Source: Eggerthella timonensis (GTDB taxonomy: Bacteria; Actinomycetota; Coriobacteriia; Coriobacteriales; Eggerthellaceae). From it: DNA of 64,000 nt. The notes below the pieces were generated by a model that was given only the letters and a program-made list of their open reading frames with translations, made no database searches and was not told the DNA's origin. Where the stretch lies: positions 186,001 through 250,000 of the forward strand of contig NZ_FXXA01000002.1 in assembly GCF_900184265.1 (NCBI RefSeq), given 5' to 3'. Positions 27,785-35,854 of this stretch are shown piece by piece; the stretch's first letter is position 1; each line of letters begins with the position of its first letter. A program made the position numbers and the translations under genes.

Positions 27785-28579
27785 CTACCCCAGCGCCACG
27801 TCCAGAACCATCATCACGAGGAAGCCGGCCATCACGCCGAGGGTGCCTGCGTTGGAATGCTCGCCCAGATGCGCCTCAGGGATAAGCTCCTCCACCACGA
27901 CGTACATCATGGCGCCGGCCGAGAACGCCAGCATCCACGGCATGTACGGCGAGATGAGCCCTGCGAACAGCACCACGAGGATGCCGAACACGGGCTCGGC
28001 CAGGCCCGACAGCGTGCCCAGCGCGAACGCCTTCGGCGCGCTCATGCCCTCCTGGAGCATGGGCAGCGCCACCGCCGCGCCCTCGGGCACGTTCTGGATG
28101 CCGATGCCGATGGCCAGCGCCACCGCCATGCCGAACATGCCCGGATCGCCGCCGTTCTGCGCCGCCATGGCGAACAACAGGCCCACGCTCATGCCCTCGG
28201 GGATGTTGTGCAGCGTGACGGCCGTGAACAGCAGCGTCGGACGATCCCACTTGCTGGGAAGGCCTTCGGGCTTGCTCTCGCCCGGATGCAGGTGCGGCAG
28301 CAGCTGGTGCAACACCATCAAGAACGCAACGCCGATAGCGAAGCCTCCCGCGGCGGGGATCCACCCTACTTGCCCCGCTTCCTCCGCGCGCTCGATGGCG
28401 GGAATGAGCAGCGACCACACGGACGCCGCCACCATCACGCCTGCGGCGAACCCAAGAAACACCTGTTGAAACACCATGCTGTTGCGCTTGCGGAATAAGA
28501 ATACCGAGGCGGCGCCCAGCGTGGTCATGAGAAAGGTGAAGCCGGTTCCGCCGGCAGCCCATAACAAAGCAGTTTGCAT
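27785..28579 (-). CDS. ZIP-family divalent metal transporter
   Basis: 264 residues, 8 membrane helices. The metal-binding helices carry LHNIPEGMSVG and NVPEGAAVALP, the ZIP signatures, and a cytoplasmic His/Glu loop HQLLPHLHPGESKPEG. It imports zinc or iron (ZupT/GufA type). ATG 28579 follows GGGAG; the in-frame ATG at 28591 is possible. Confidence 0.92.
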   Translation of the reverse strand: MQTALLWAAGGTGFTFLMTTLGAASVFLFRKRNSMVFQQVFLGFAAGVMVAASVWSLLIPAIERAEEAGQVGWIPAAGGFAIGVAFLMVLHQLLPHLHPGESKPEGLPSKWDRPTLLFTAVTLHNIPEGMSVGLLFAMAAQNGGDPGMFGMAVALAIGIGIQNVPEGAAVALPMLQEGMSAPKAFALGTLSGLAEPVFGILVVLFAGLISPYMPWMLAFSAGAMMYVVVEELIPEAHLGEHSNAGTLGVMAGFLVMMVLDVALG

Positions 28580-29042
28580 ACCTGCTCCCATCGTATTCGT
28601 TCGAATGTGCGTTTCAGCGCCTCGGTGCCGCATCGGCGTCGCGCCATGTGTTTGTCCGAGCACAGTGTACGCCAATAAGCGATGAGAAACCCGATGCTTT
28701 TTCCCAACGTTACCTATGCGCGCCCAACGTCGAAACGCAACGAGACCGGGGAGTGCTCCCCGGTCTCATCGAAAGGAATACCGACAGTACCGCTTGGCTG
28801 AAAGCCTACTAGCCCACCGCTTTCGCGATGTTCGTAGCAATACCTTACGAGACTGTTACTTGGCGAAGATAGTCTTTATTCGTTCGTATTGCGATTTTTT
28901 TATCAACTGTCGGACAACGGAGATTGTACGCTCTTTTGTTCGACTTGCGAACCCCCGGAAGCGTTTTTGTGCAGGTGAACAACCAAATCGTTGCCATCTG
29001 TCACCCCGCCGACAACGCCTTGTTGAGGGGGCGAGACGCCGC
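28580..29042. other. 463-bp gap with a leftward terminator, otherwise empty
   Basis: Holds upstream sequence of the ZIP gene and the terminator at 28742-28767. The 275 bases between that terminator and the toxin gene are comparatively AT-rich; no credible gene was seen in them. Confidence 0.6.
28742..28767 (-). terminator. terminator downstream of AbiE-like operon
   Basis: A 12-bp perfect stem GAGACCGGGGAG/CTCCCCGGTCTC with a 2-base spacer, followed on the minus strand by a loose T-rich stretch. Confidence 0.7.
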
Positions 29043-29882
29043 TTATCGCCCAATGCCCAACTCGAGGAGGAACGCCCGCATCCTCTCGTACGCGTCGCGC
29101 GCAACGCGCTCTGCATCCTCGCCGTTCGCTTCCATAAAGTCGACCACATCTTTAACGCCAGCACTTTCGATCGACCCGAACTTCTCCCAAAGCTTCCCCT
29201 CCATCGACTTCACCATAGGCTGGTCGACGAACGGAACGAACTCGGCGGCCAACACTCGGCAGCCTCCCGGATACCGACGCAGAACGAAATACAGATCGTA
29301 TGCGTCTTTTCGCTTTCCCCTCCCCAGCGCCTCGCTTTTCATAATGAAATACGGCACGACCGAGACAAGCCGCACGTCGGCGGTGTCAAGTGCGCCATCT
29401 GGCCTTCTTCCGGACAGCTTGACAATCTGAACGGGAAAATCAAACGCTTTGTTCGCTCCACGTGTTTTGAGCGCCTTGATTCCCTGAACATGCTGACTGC
29501 GCCTTGCATCGGTCGTTCCGCCTTCGCGGCCGGCCAGAAAGTCGACATCGACGTCAAAAGGAATGCTGTTCACGATAACCGTCTTAACGTATGAGAAGAA
29601 ATGCTGCGGGTGCTTGCGGTAGCCGTTTGACTCGAGCACGCGAGCAATCGTCGCATACCCCGCATCCTGAAGGTTCGCATGATCCAGCAACACGTCGACG
29701 TCGATGCTGCCAATATGCCCCTCACCAGGAAACATGAGCTCGGGAACCCAGCCTCCTATGACGAGCATATGGTCCCTGTATTCCGAGCACAGCTGGGTCA
29801 GCTCGATGAGCACGCAGCGTGCGGCCTCCACCTGGCCGCTACGGTAATCTTGGCGCGAGCGGAGATTGGCGTCTTCTATCAT
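29043..29882 (-). CDS. AbiEii-like nucleotidyltransferase toxin
   Basis: 279 residues. The nucleotidyltransferase core is visible as VIGGWVPELMF followed by the metal-binding SIDVDVLLD (D-x-D) and a downstream acidic residue in FDVDVDFL. AbiEii toxins of type IV toxin-antitoxin systems act by nucleotidyl transfer to tRNA or similar targets and also give phage defence. The second part (RKDAYDLYFVLRRY) matches the family's C-terminal block. An ATGA overlap couples it to the AbiEi-like gene upstream. Confidence 0.82.
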   Translation of the reverse strand: MIEDANLRSRQDYRSGQVEAARCVLIELTQLCSEYRDHMLVIGGWVPELMFPGEGHIGSIDVDVLLDHANLQDAGYATIARVLESNGYRKHPQHFFSYVKTVIVNSIPFDVDVDFLAGREGGTTDARRSQHVQGIKALKTRGANKAFDFPVQIVKLSGRRPDGALDTADVRLVSVVPYFIMKSEALGRGKRKDAYDLYFVLRRYPGGCRVLAAEFVPFVDQPMVKSMEGKLWEKFGSIESAGVKDVVDFMEANGEDAERVARDAYERMRAFLLELGIGR

Positions 29883-30937
29883 CTCACGATCTCCTTTTCC
29901 AGGATGGCTCGCGCCTCCTCCTCTCCCCTCGCGCCGTTCGCCATGCAATCGAGGTAGGCTTGAACAGGGGAGACGACTCGATTTCCCCGCACAACGCGAG
30001 CATCCAGCAGCACCGATCCTTCATCGAGGCCATGCATCTTGAAATTGGCTCCCGACTCAACGGGGCGCAGCCCTAATGTCTGGACGACCGAATCCCTTTC
30101 GCTGAGCGGCACGTACGCATCGACGCTGCCGTAACGAACGGCGGGCGCGTAACGAACGCCCCCTGAAGGACCGGTCAAGTACACCGGGAGATCCAAACGC
30201 GCGAGCTCGGCCTCCAATGCTGCAACATCGTCGAAAGAGTAGAAGCCGGTCGCTTCTGGAGCTTTTCGATTGTAGATGCGCGCCCATTCCCCCATGAGGC
30301 TGGGAACGTTCGCGGGTCGAAACCCCTCTTCACCGACATCGAGGAAACCTCGTCGATCGAGGAACTGCTTGACACGCGAGACCATTCCGACGCTGCTTTC
30401 AGCCTCTTGCGCCAGCTCGGCAACGCGCCAATACCGCGATGCGTCCACAAGCAGCCTTCGAAGCACGCGCGAGGACACCGCAGCCGATCGCTCGAAAGCG
30501 GACGCATCTTTTCTGGGAGCCTTTTGGTAAGGGGTTCCCGTGATGAGCGCGTATCCACGACTGCTCTCGAAATAGCAGTTCCCGACGCCGTCGAACCAGC
30601 TGACACCCGCACTCTGCAAGAGTGATCGCACTTCTTCGGAAATTCTTGGAGACACGACTGCATACACCGTATCCGCATCGGACGGTTGAGCGTCTATGAC
30701 TTCGCCGATCGTCGAAGGCCACACGTTTCGCTTTGCTTCCAGCACGACGGGCACGGCGGATCCGTCTTTGAACGAGACCGTGCCGAGAGCATCGTACACG
30801 CGAATCTCGGCACCGAATTCGGCAATGCCATCCGCTGCCGTGAACGTCACGTCATCGACGAAGGGAAGCCCTTTGAGCGTCATCGACACGCGTTCGATTT
30901 CGGAACTATAGAAATTCACGTTTATCACCCATTTCAC
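29879..30937 (-). CDS. AbiEi-like antitoxin / autoregulator
   Basis: 352 residues. A winged-helix segment at about 155-205 (VLRRLLVDASRYWRVAELAQEAESSVGMVSRVKQFLDRRGFL) and a C-terminal AbiEi domain ending VSPVQAYLDCMANGARGEEEA are the family pattern. The N-terminal about 150 residues resemble a restriction-like fold and are longer than in minimal AbiEi. It starts with GTG at 30937, without a Shine-Dalgarno site. The -10 box TATAAT ends 16 bases upstream, so the leader is about 9 bases or less. Repeated GGTGAAAT half-sites at the promoter suggest self-repression. Confidence 0.8.
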   Translation of the reverse strand: MKWVINVNFYSSEIERVSMTLKGLPFVDDVTFTAADGIAEFGAEIRVYDALGTVSFKDGSAVPVVLEAKRNVWPSTIGEVIDAQPSDADTVYAVVSPRISEEVRSLLQSAGVSWFDGVGNCYFESSRGYALITGTPYQKAPRKDASAFERSAAVSSRVLRRLLVDASRYWRVAELAQEAESSVGMVSRVKQFLDRRGFLDVGEEGFRPANVPSLMGEWARIYNRKAPEATGFYSFDDVAALEAELARLDLPVYLTGPSGGVRYAPAVRYGSVDAYVPLSERDSVVQTLGLRPVESGANFKMHGLDEGSVLLDARVVRGNRVVSPVQAYLDCMANGARGEEEARAILEKEIVR

Positions 30938-30982
30938 CTATTTGGTGAAATGTATTATAAAGGTGAAATCATGCAGGAGCAA
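30931..30982 (-). promoter_or_regulatory. AbiE-like operon promoter and operator
   Basis: -35 TTGCTC (30977-30982), 17-base spacer, -10 TATAAT (30954-30959), all on the minus strand. Half-site GGTGAAAT occurs at 30944-30951 and 30962-30969, and inverted at 30931-30938, flanking the -10 box. Confidence 0.75.
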
Positions 30983-30985
30983 CCG

Positions 30986-31015
30986 CAAAAAACGCCCCCG
31001 GATGAACAGGGGGCG
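30986..31015 (-). terminator. ferritin terminator
   Basis: A 7-bp GC stem (31009-31015 with 30993-30999), 9-base loop, followed on the minus strand by TTTTTT. Confidence 0.88.
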
Positions 31016-31049
31016 CCGAATGCTTGGAGCTTGGGTTTGGGACGCGGAG

Positions 31050-31565
31050 CTACGCGGTGGCCAGAGGGCTCGGGACGGAGTAAACGCGCGCGGCGTTTTC
31101 CTGGTCGAGGTCGTAGAGGGCCTTCGCGTCGGAGCCGAACAACTTCATGCGCGTGATCATCTTGTCGGCGTTGTCCTCTTCCTCCTGCTGCTCTTCGATG
31201 AACCAGTCGAGGAACTTGCATGTGCGGTAGTCCTTCGCCTCGGCAGCGGCGGCGTAGATGTCGTTGATGAGGCTCGTGACGTACTTCTCGTGCGTGAGGG
31301 CGGCCTCGAGCGGCTCCAGGAAGTTGGTGAACTCCTTGTCGGGCTGGTCGATGGCCAGCAGCTTCACCTTGCAGCCGTTCTCATGCAGGTAGTTGCGGAA
31401 GATGAGAGCGTGGTCGCGCTCCTCCTTGGCCTGGATCTCGTACCAGTTGGCGAAGCCTTCGAGGCCCTCCTCCTCGTAGTAGTCGGCGAAGGACAGGTAC
31501 AGGTACGAGGAGTACAGCTCCTTGTTGATCTGATCGTTCAGAAGTTCATACACGCGTGCGTCCAT
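31050..31565 (-). CDS. ftn: ferritin
   Basis: Non-haem iron-storage protein of 171 residues. Ferroxidase-site residues are in NKELYSSYLYLSFADYYEEEGLEGFANW (Glu), EIQAKEERDHALIF (E-x-x-H) and the later EEQQEEEDNADKMI. It oxidises Fe2+ and stores it in a 24-mer, protecting an anaerobe during oxygen exposure. ATG 31565 follows GAAGGAGATGCCC; in-frame sequence upstream is non-conserved. Confidence 0.95.
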   Translation of the reverse strand: MDARVYELLNDQINKELYSSYLYLSFADYYEEEGLEGFANWYEIQAKEERDHALIFRNYLHENGCKVKLLAIDQPDKEFTNFLEPLEAALTHEKYVTSLINDIYAAAAEAKDYRTCKFLDWFIEEQQEEEDNADKMITRMKLFGSDAKALYDLDQENAARVYSVPSPLATA

Positions 31566-31755
31566 GGGCATCTCCTTCTTCGTTCGTTCGGGGGCGAACG
31601 GTAGTGCACCCCGTTTCATCTGCATATATGATAATCCTGATGAGGCTTGGACACGAGCCGGATACCGATGCTCGCGCCAAATCAACACAGCGCGGCGCGG
31701 CACGGCAGGAGGCTCCGACCGGCGCGCCGCCCGGCAGCCGGGAGGCCCCGACCGG

Positions 31756-32928
31756 CTAGTCGGCCTCTTCGGCCAAATCGAGCAGCTCGTCCTCCGCGCC
31801 TGCTTCGCACGTCGCCACGCGCGCTTCATGACGACGTCCCACAACCGCAATCAACTCGCTCAGAACGATCGCCACGAGGTAGATCGACAACACGCTCGAC
31901 CACAGCAGCTGCGCGTGAGAACCGAACAGCTGAAACGCGATCATGCCTGCCACCACGCTGGCGGCGCAGCTCGCGCAGAACGCGGCGAACACCTTCGAAA
32001 ACCCCACGTCGGAGCTTTTCGCCATCCACAGCAGCACCACGAGACCCAGCACGTTCATCAGCGCGACGCCCAAATAGGAAAGGATGGAGAAGGGCATCGT
32101 GCCCGTAAGCGCGCCCGACGCGTTGACGAGCGGGCATGCCAGCATGAGCGCGGCCGCGACGGGAAGACCCACGCGATAGAACGCCTGGAGGATGCCTCCC
32201 GTCGCGCGATACGCGTGCGCGACGATCCACCATACCACGATGGCGAGCAGCAGATACGCCATCGGCTTGAACGCGACGTCCGCCGGGCCCTCGCCGATTC
32301 GCTCGGACCACAGCGTCAGCCCGATCGTGAAGAAGTTGAACATGAGCCCGGCGACCGCGGCCCAGCCCTTCTGCATGACCTCGCGCATGGTCTCGATCGG
32401 CTTCACCACCACGGCGCTGCGCAGGCCCACCTTGATCTCGTCAGCTTGCACGATCTGGCTTGCCAGCAGCGGCAGCGCGCCGCACGATACGAGCACGAGC
32501 ATCCCGAGGCAGAACAGAAACGGCGTTCCGGCGTGCGACACCACGAACCACCAGCACGACGCCGCCAAGAACGCCAGCATCGTGTTGAGCAGCGCCCCTT
32601 GGTAGGAGAACAGGCGGTAGTAGCGCCCCCATTGCCTCAGCAGGCACGTCAGGCCGAAACCCAGGAGCAAACCGGCGCCCGCAGCGCTCACCTGAACCGG
32701 CAGCACCTGGTACAGCAGCGCGCACAGCACGCCCGCCACCGAGGCGAGCAGCCCTACGCCGATGGACCAGCGCCGCTTCTCCCCATCGTGCGCCGACACG
32801 AACACGACAATGCACAGCACCACCACGCCCACGAGGAACGAATGGATGAACAGGTCGGCCGCGCCTTTGAGCGCATAGGCGCCCAGGAGCAGGTTGTCGG
32901 CATGCAGGCACAGGGCGAACCCGGCCAA
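31756..32928 (-). CDS. polytopic membrane protein resembling the sensor part of membrane LuxR regulators, no HTH
   Basis: At least 390 residues with about 11-12 helices. Layout and style match the membrane halves of the LuxR proteins at 51146 and 59151, but the chain ends in an acidic tail (EDELLDLAEEAD) where those have the linker and helix-turn-helix. The only canonical start, TTG 32928, cuts into the first helix. The frame stays open and membrane-like upstream to about 32994 (GLALSCVLAGFALCL), where a CTG follows GGAAAGG and a TATAAT box lies at 33018-33023. A non-AUG start is therefore likely. Function unknown. Confidence 0.7.
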   Translation of the reverse strand: MAGFALCLHADNLLLGAYALKGAADLFIHSFLVGVVVLCIVVFVSAHDGEKRRWSIGVGLLASVAGVLCALLYQVLPVQVSAAGAGLLLGFGLTCLLRQWGRYYRLFSYQGALLNTMLAFLAASCWWFVVSHAGTPFLFCLGMLVLVSCGALPLLASQIVQADEIKVGLRSAVVVKPIETMREVMQKGWAAVAGLMFNFFTIGLTLWSERIGEGPADVAFKPMAYLLLAIVVWWIVAHAYRATGGILQAFYRVGLPVAAALMLACPLVNASGALTGTMPFSILSYLGVALMNVLGLVVLLWMAKSSDVGFSKVFAAFCASCAASVVAGMIAFQLFGSHAQLLWSSVLSIYLVAIVLSELIAVVGRRHEARVATCEAGAEDELLDLAEEAD

Positions 32929-33084
32929 GACGCAGGACAGCGCGAGGCCGACGGGCGACCATTCGCGAGCATATTTCGTGAAACCGTTGATCAGATTACC
33001 TTTCCATGAAGCGCCCTATTATAGTCCAACTCAGGCGAAATGGCAGGTAACGAATGTCGGAGCGGCCCCGCAGCCGCTCCGCAG

Positions 33085-35706
33085 CTACGTGAGCAATCCC
33101 AGCTCGCGGGCGCGCAACACGGCATCCATGGCGTTGTGCACGCCGAGTTTCCTGTACGCTGCGGCCGTGTGGCTTTTGATGGTGGGGACGGAAAGCCCCG
33201 TTTCCTGCGCGATATCGGGGGTGCGCAGGCCGCGCGCGAGCAGCTCGAGCATGCGCGTCTGCTGGCGGGACAGCCTGACGGGCTTGTCGCTCGCGCCGAG
33301 GTCGGCCGTCATGCCGCGGAACCGCTTCGCGCGATCGTGGGCAGCCAGCAGAGCTTCCTGCACGAACGCGCGATCGAGCGGACCTGCGTAGTCGGGACGC
33401 GCGATGCGTGCGGCCAAGCTTTTGAGCACCGGTTCCACCGCGGCCCCCTCGTCGGCCACCACGCGGAAGAACCCGTAGGGCGCGAGGGTTTCCAGCGCAC
33501 CTGCAAGCGAGTCGAGCGCTTCATCGCGCCGACCGAGCGCCCAGCGCAGCGACGCGAGCAGCGTGCCCGCCTCGGCCTCGTCGAGCGGGCGGTTGAACCC
33601 GCGCCCGAACGCCAGCAGCGCTTCCATCAGGCGCTCGGCCTCTTCCATGCGCCCGAGCACGACGAGCGCGCGGGCGGTGGTGAAATGCTGGAACACGCGC
33701 ACAAGCTCGATGCGCTCGGCGTCGTTGACGAAGTACTCGCCGAGCCATCCGCGCGCTGCGCGGGCATCGGCGTCGAACAGCGCCAGCTTCGCCCGGTAGG
33801 CTTTCAGGTTGTGCTGGAAGTGAGAAGCGTCGCTCGCCACGTACGCCTCCAGATCGTTCAGCACCGAAGCCGCCTCGTCAGCGCGCCCCATCTGCCACAG
33901 CGTGGCGTGATGCATGACGCCGATGCAGATGCGCCCGTCCTCCTTGTTCTCGGGCACGAGCGCGGCCTCGGCCTCGCGGATGCCCGCGAGCGCCTCCTCC
34001 AGTCGATTGCGCTCGTAGGCGAAGCAGGCGGGGATGAGCGGGTACACGTAGCCCCACTCCGCGCCCAAGAGCGGACCGAACGTCTTGCCCAGCAAATCCA
34101 TGCCGCCCTCTTCGAGCGCGATGGCCGAGTAATCCACGTTGCTGCGATGGGGATAGGGGAGGTTCTGCGTAAACGACACGAGCGCGCTCGCGACCCCCTT
34201 CGGTTTGAAGCGCTTGATGAGGCGGCCGAACTTCGAGAACTTCCGCGCCTTGTCGATGATCGTGGTGCGATGGTCGATGCTGTGCGACAGCGTGGCCGAC
34301 TCGATGAAACGGGTGTCGAACGTGGCGATGCGCGGCAGCGCGCGGTACAGCTCGTCCAGGTGATGTTCGAATCGCGCCTGCTGACCGGTGAGGTAGTCGT
34401 ACCACAGCGCGAGAATATGGAGCGGCGGACAGTCGCGGTACGCACGGTCGGGAAGCTCGTCCAGGTGGAGCGTGCGCATGAAATCGGCGCAGTCGGATAC
34501 CGAGCCGCTGCTGCTTTCGTACAGGTACAGCAGCAAGTAGGTGTCCATGCCGCGGAAATCGCCGCTTTCGATCCAATAGCGCAGCGCCTGCGTGTAATCG
34601 AGCTGCGCGCGGAAATACTCGGCTGCGCGCTTGCACAGCGAGGAGCGGTCGATGCCGGCCTCTTCCGCCTTCTCGCGCAGAAAGTCGCGGAACAGATGGT
34701 GGTAGCGGTACGTGTCGCCGAACAGCCGCGTGAGGAACGTGTTCGTGCGAGCGAGCTCGTCCATGACGTCCCGTGCGTCCGCGCGTCCCGATAGCAGTTC
34801 GGCCAGCTCGGGATCGAACTGCTCCGCCACGCTTGTGGCCAGGCAGAACGCGCGCAAGCCCTCGTCCCAGGTGCGCCACACCTGCTCCTCGAAGAAGCTG
34901 GCGAACAAGGTGCGGCTATCGCCGTCCCGCCGCACGTGATCCGACTTGGCAAGCGCAGCCACGCCGATGGCCCACCCTTCGGTGGCCGCTTGCACGAAGC
35001 GGCCCTCGTCGACCGACAGCGGCCGGCCGAGCGCTGCGAAGTACGCGCGGATCTCGTCGGCTGCAAAGCGCAGATCCTCGGCGCCCAGCACCGCAGGGCC
35101 GTCTGCGCCGCCGAGCGCCTTCCACTCGTCGGGCAGCTCCTTGCGCGACAGCAGCAGCACGGTGAACGCGCCGGGAAGACGCTTGAGAACCGTCGGGAGC
35201 GACTTCACGATCTCGCGGTTCTCGATGAAATGCACGTCGTCCAACACCAAGGCGAGCCTTCGTTCGGGAGGAAGCATGCTCGTGATGAGCTGCACGGCGT
35301 GCTCCACGGGCGAGAGCGCGAACGCAGGGCTCGTCAGCACCCGGCGCATCGCCTCGTTTTCGGGTTGGGTCGAATACAAGCCCGTGGCCACCTGCTGGTA
35401 GAAAACCGAAGGCACGTCATCGTAGCGGTCGAGCCCGATCCACACCGTGGGCAGCTTCGCCTTCTTCAGCCAGAGCAGCGCCGACACCGTCTTGCCGCTG
35501 CCGGCGGGAGCGGCGACGTACACGAAACGCTTGCGGGCGGCGCGGTCGAACGCGTCGACCACGCGCAGACGCGGAGCGCACACGTCGGGAAGGGCCGCCG
35601 GTTCGAACTTGTCGCTGAGGATGAGCCGCGAGCGCTCGAGCGCGCGCGGCGCGCGGCCGGATGCGACCTGCGCGTCATCCTTGTCGTCGCAGGGAGAACG
35701 CCCCAT
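33085..35706 (-). CDS. MalT-like (LAL) LuxR-family ATP-dependent regulator
   Basis: 873 residues. N-terminal STAND ATPase with Walker A APAGSGKT near residue 70 and Walker B LALVLDDVHF. A long helical-repeat middle (TPR-like) senses ligand or partners. The C-terminal LuxR helix-turn-helix is LSRQQTRMLELLARGLRTPDIAQETGLSVPTIKSH. ATG 35706 follows GGAAGGGG at good spacing; ATG 35763 is a weaker option. It is divergent from the large exported protein at 35855, the most likely target (inference). Confidence 0.92.
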   Translation of the reverse strand: MGRSPCDDKDDAQVASGRAPRALERSRLILSDKFEPAALPDVCAPRLRVVDAFDRAARKRFVYVAAPAGSGKTVSALLWLKKAKLPTVWIGLDRYDDVPSVFYQQVATGLYSTQPENEAMRRVLTSPAFALSPVEHAVQLITSMLPPERRLALVLDDVHFIENREIVKSLPTVLKRLPGAFTVLLLSRKELPDEWKALGGADGPAVLGAEDLRFAADEIRAYFAALGRPLSVDEGRFVQAATEGWAIGVAALAKSDHVRRDGDSRTLFASFFEEQVWRTWDEGLRAFCLATSVAEQFDPELAELLSGRADARDVMDELARTNTFLTRLFGDTYRYHHLFRDFLREKAEEAGIDRSSLCKRAAEYFRAQLDYTQALRYWIESGDFRGMDTYLLLYLYESSSGSVSDCADFMRTLHLDELPDRAYRDCPPLHILALWYDYLTGQQARFEHHLDELYRALPRIATFDTRFIESATLSHSIDHRTTIIDKARKFSKFGRLIKRFKPKGVASALVSFTQNLPYPHRSNVDYSAIALEEGGMDLLGKTFGPLLGAEWGYVYPLIPACFAYERNRLEEALAGIREAEAALVPENKEDGRICIGVMHHATLWQMGRADEAASVLNDLEAYVASDASHFQHNLKAYRAKLALFDADARAARGWLGEYFVNDAERIELVRVFQHFTTARALVVLGRMEEAERLMEALLAFGRGFNRPLDEAEAGTLLASLRWALGRRDEALDSLAGALETLAPYGFFRVVADEGAAVEPVLKSLAARIARPDYAGPLDRAFVQEALLAAHDRAKRFRGMTADLGASDKPVRLSRQQTRMLELLARGLRTPDIAQETGLSVPTIKSHTAAAYRKLGVHNAMDAVLRARELGLLT

Positions 35707-35768
35707 GCGATCAACCCCTTCCATTCCCTCAGCGCACCGCGCTTTCTGAGGAGTATACCCCAAAACCT

Positions 35769-35825
35769 CATACCGTATGATGGTGCCTCACCGCCGCCGG
35801 AGGTATATTCGATCATATTGATATG
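35769..35825. promoter_or_regulatory. candidate operator dyads in the MalT-like/surface protein gap
   Basis: Dyads CATACCGTATG (35769-35779) and CATATTGATATG (35814-35825) lie between the divergent genes, centres about 46 bp apart. Confidence 0.45.
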
Positions 35826-35854
35826 GTTTTGATCCCGTATGGCAAGGAGCAGGC

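Noticed and set aside
28716-29594. 292-codon open frame on the plus strand
   Set aside because: It runs antisense to the AbiEii-like gene and has no recognisable composition or ribosome site.
31566-31755. Frameshifted LuxR HTH downstream of the HTH-less membrane protein
   Set aside because: No frame in this stretch encodes an HTH-like segment; it is the ferritin upstream region with a 16-base direct repeat.
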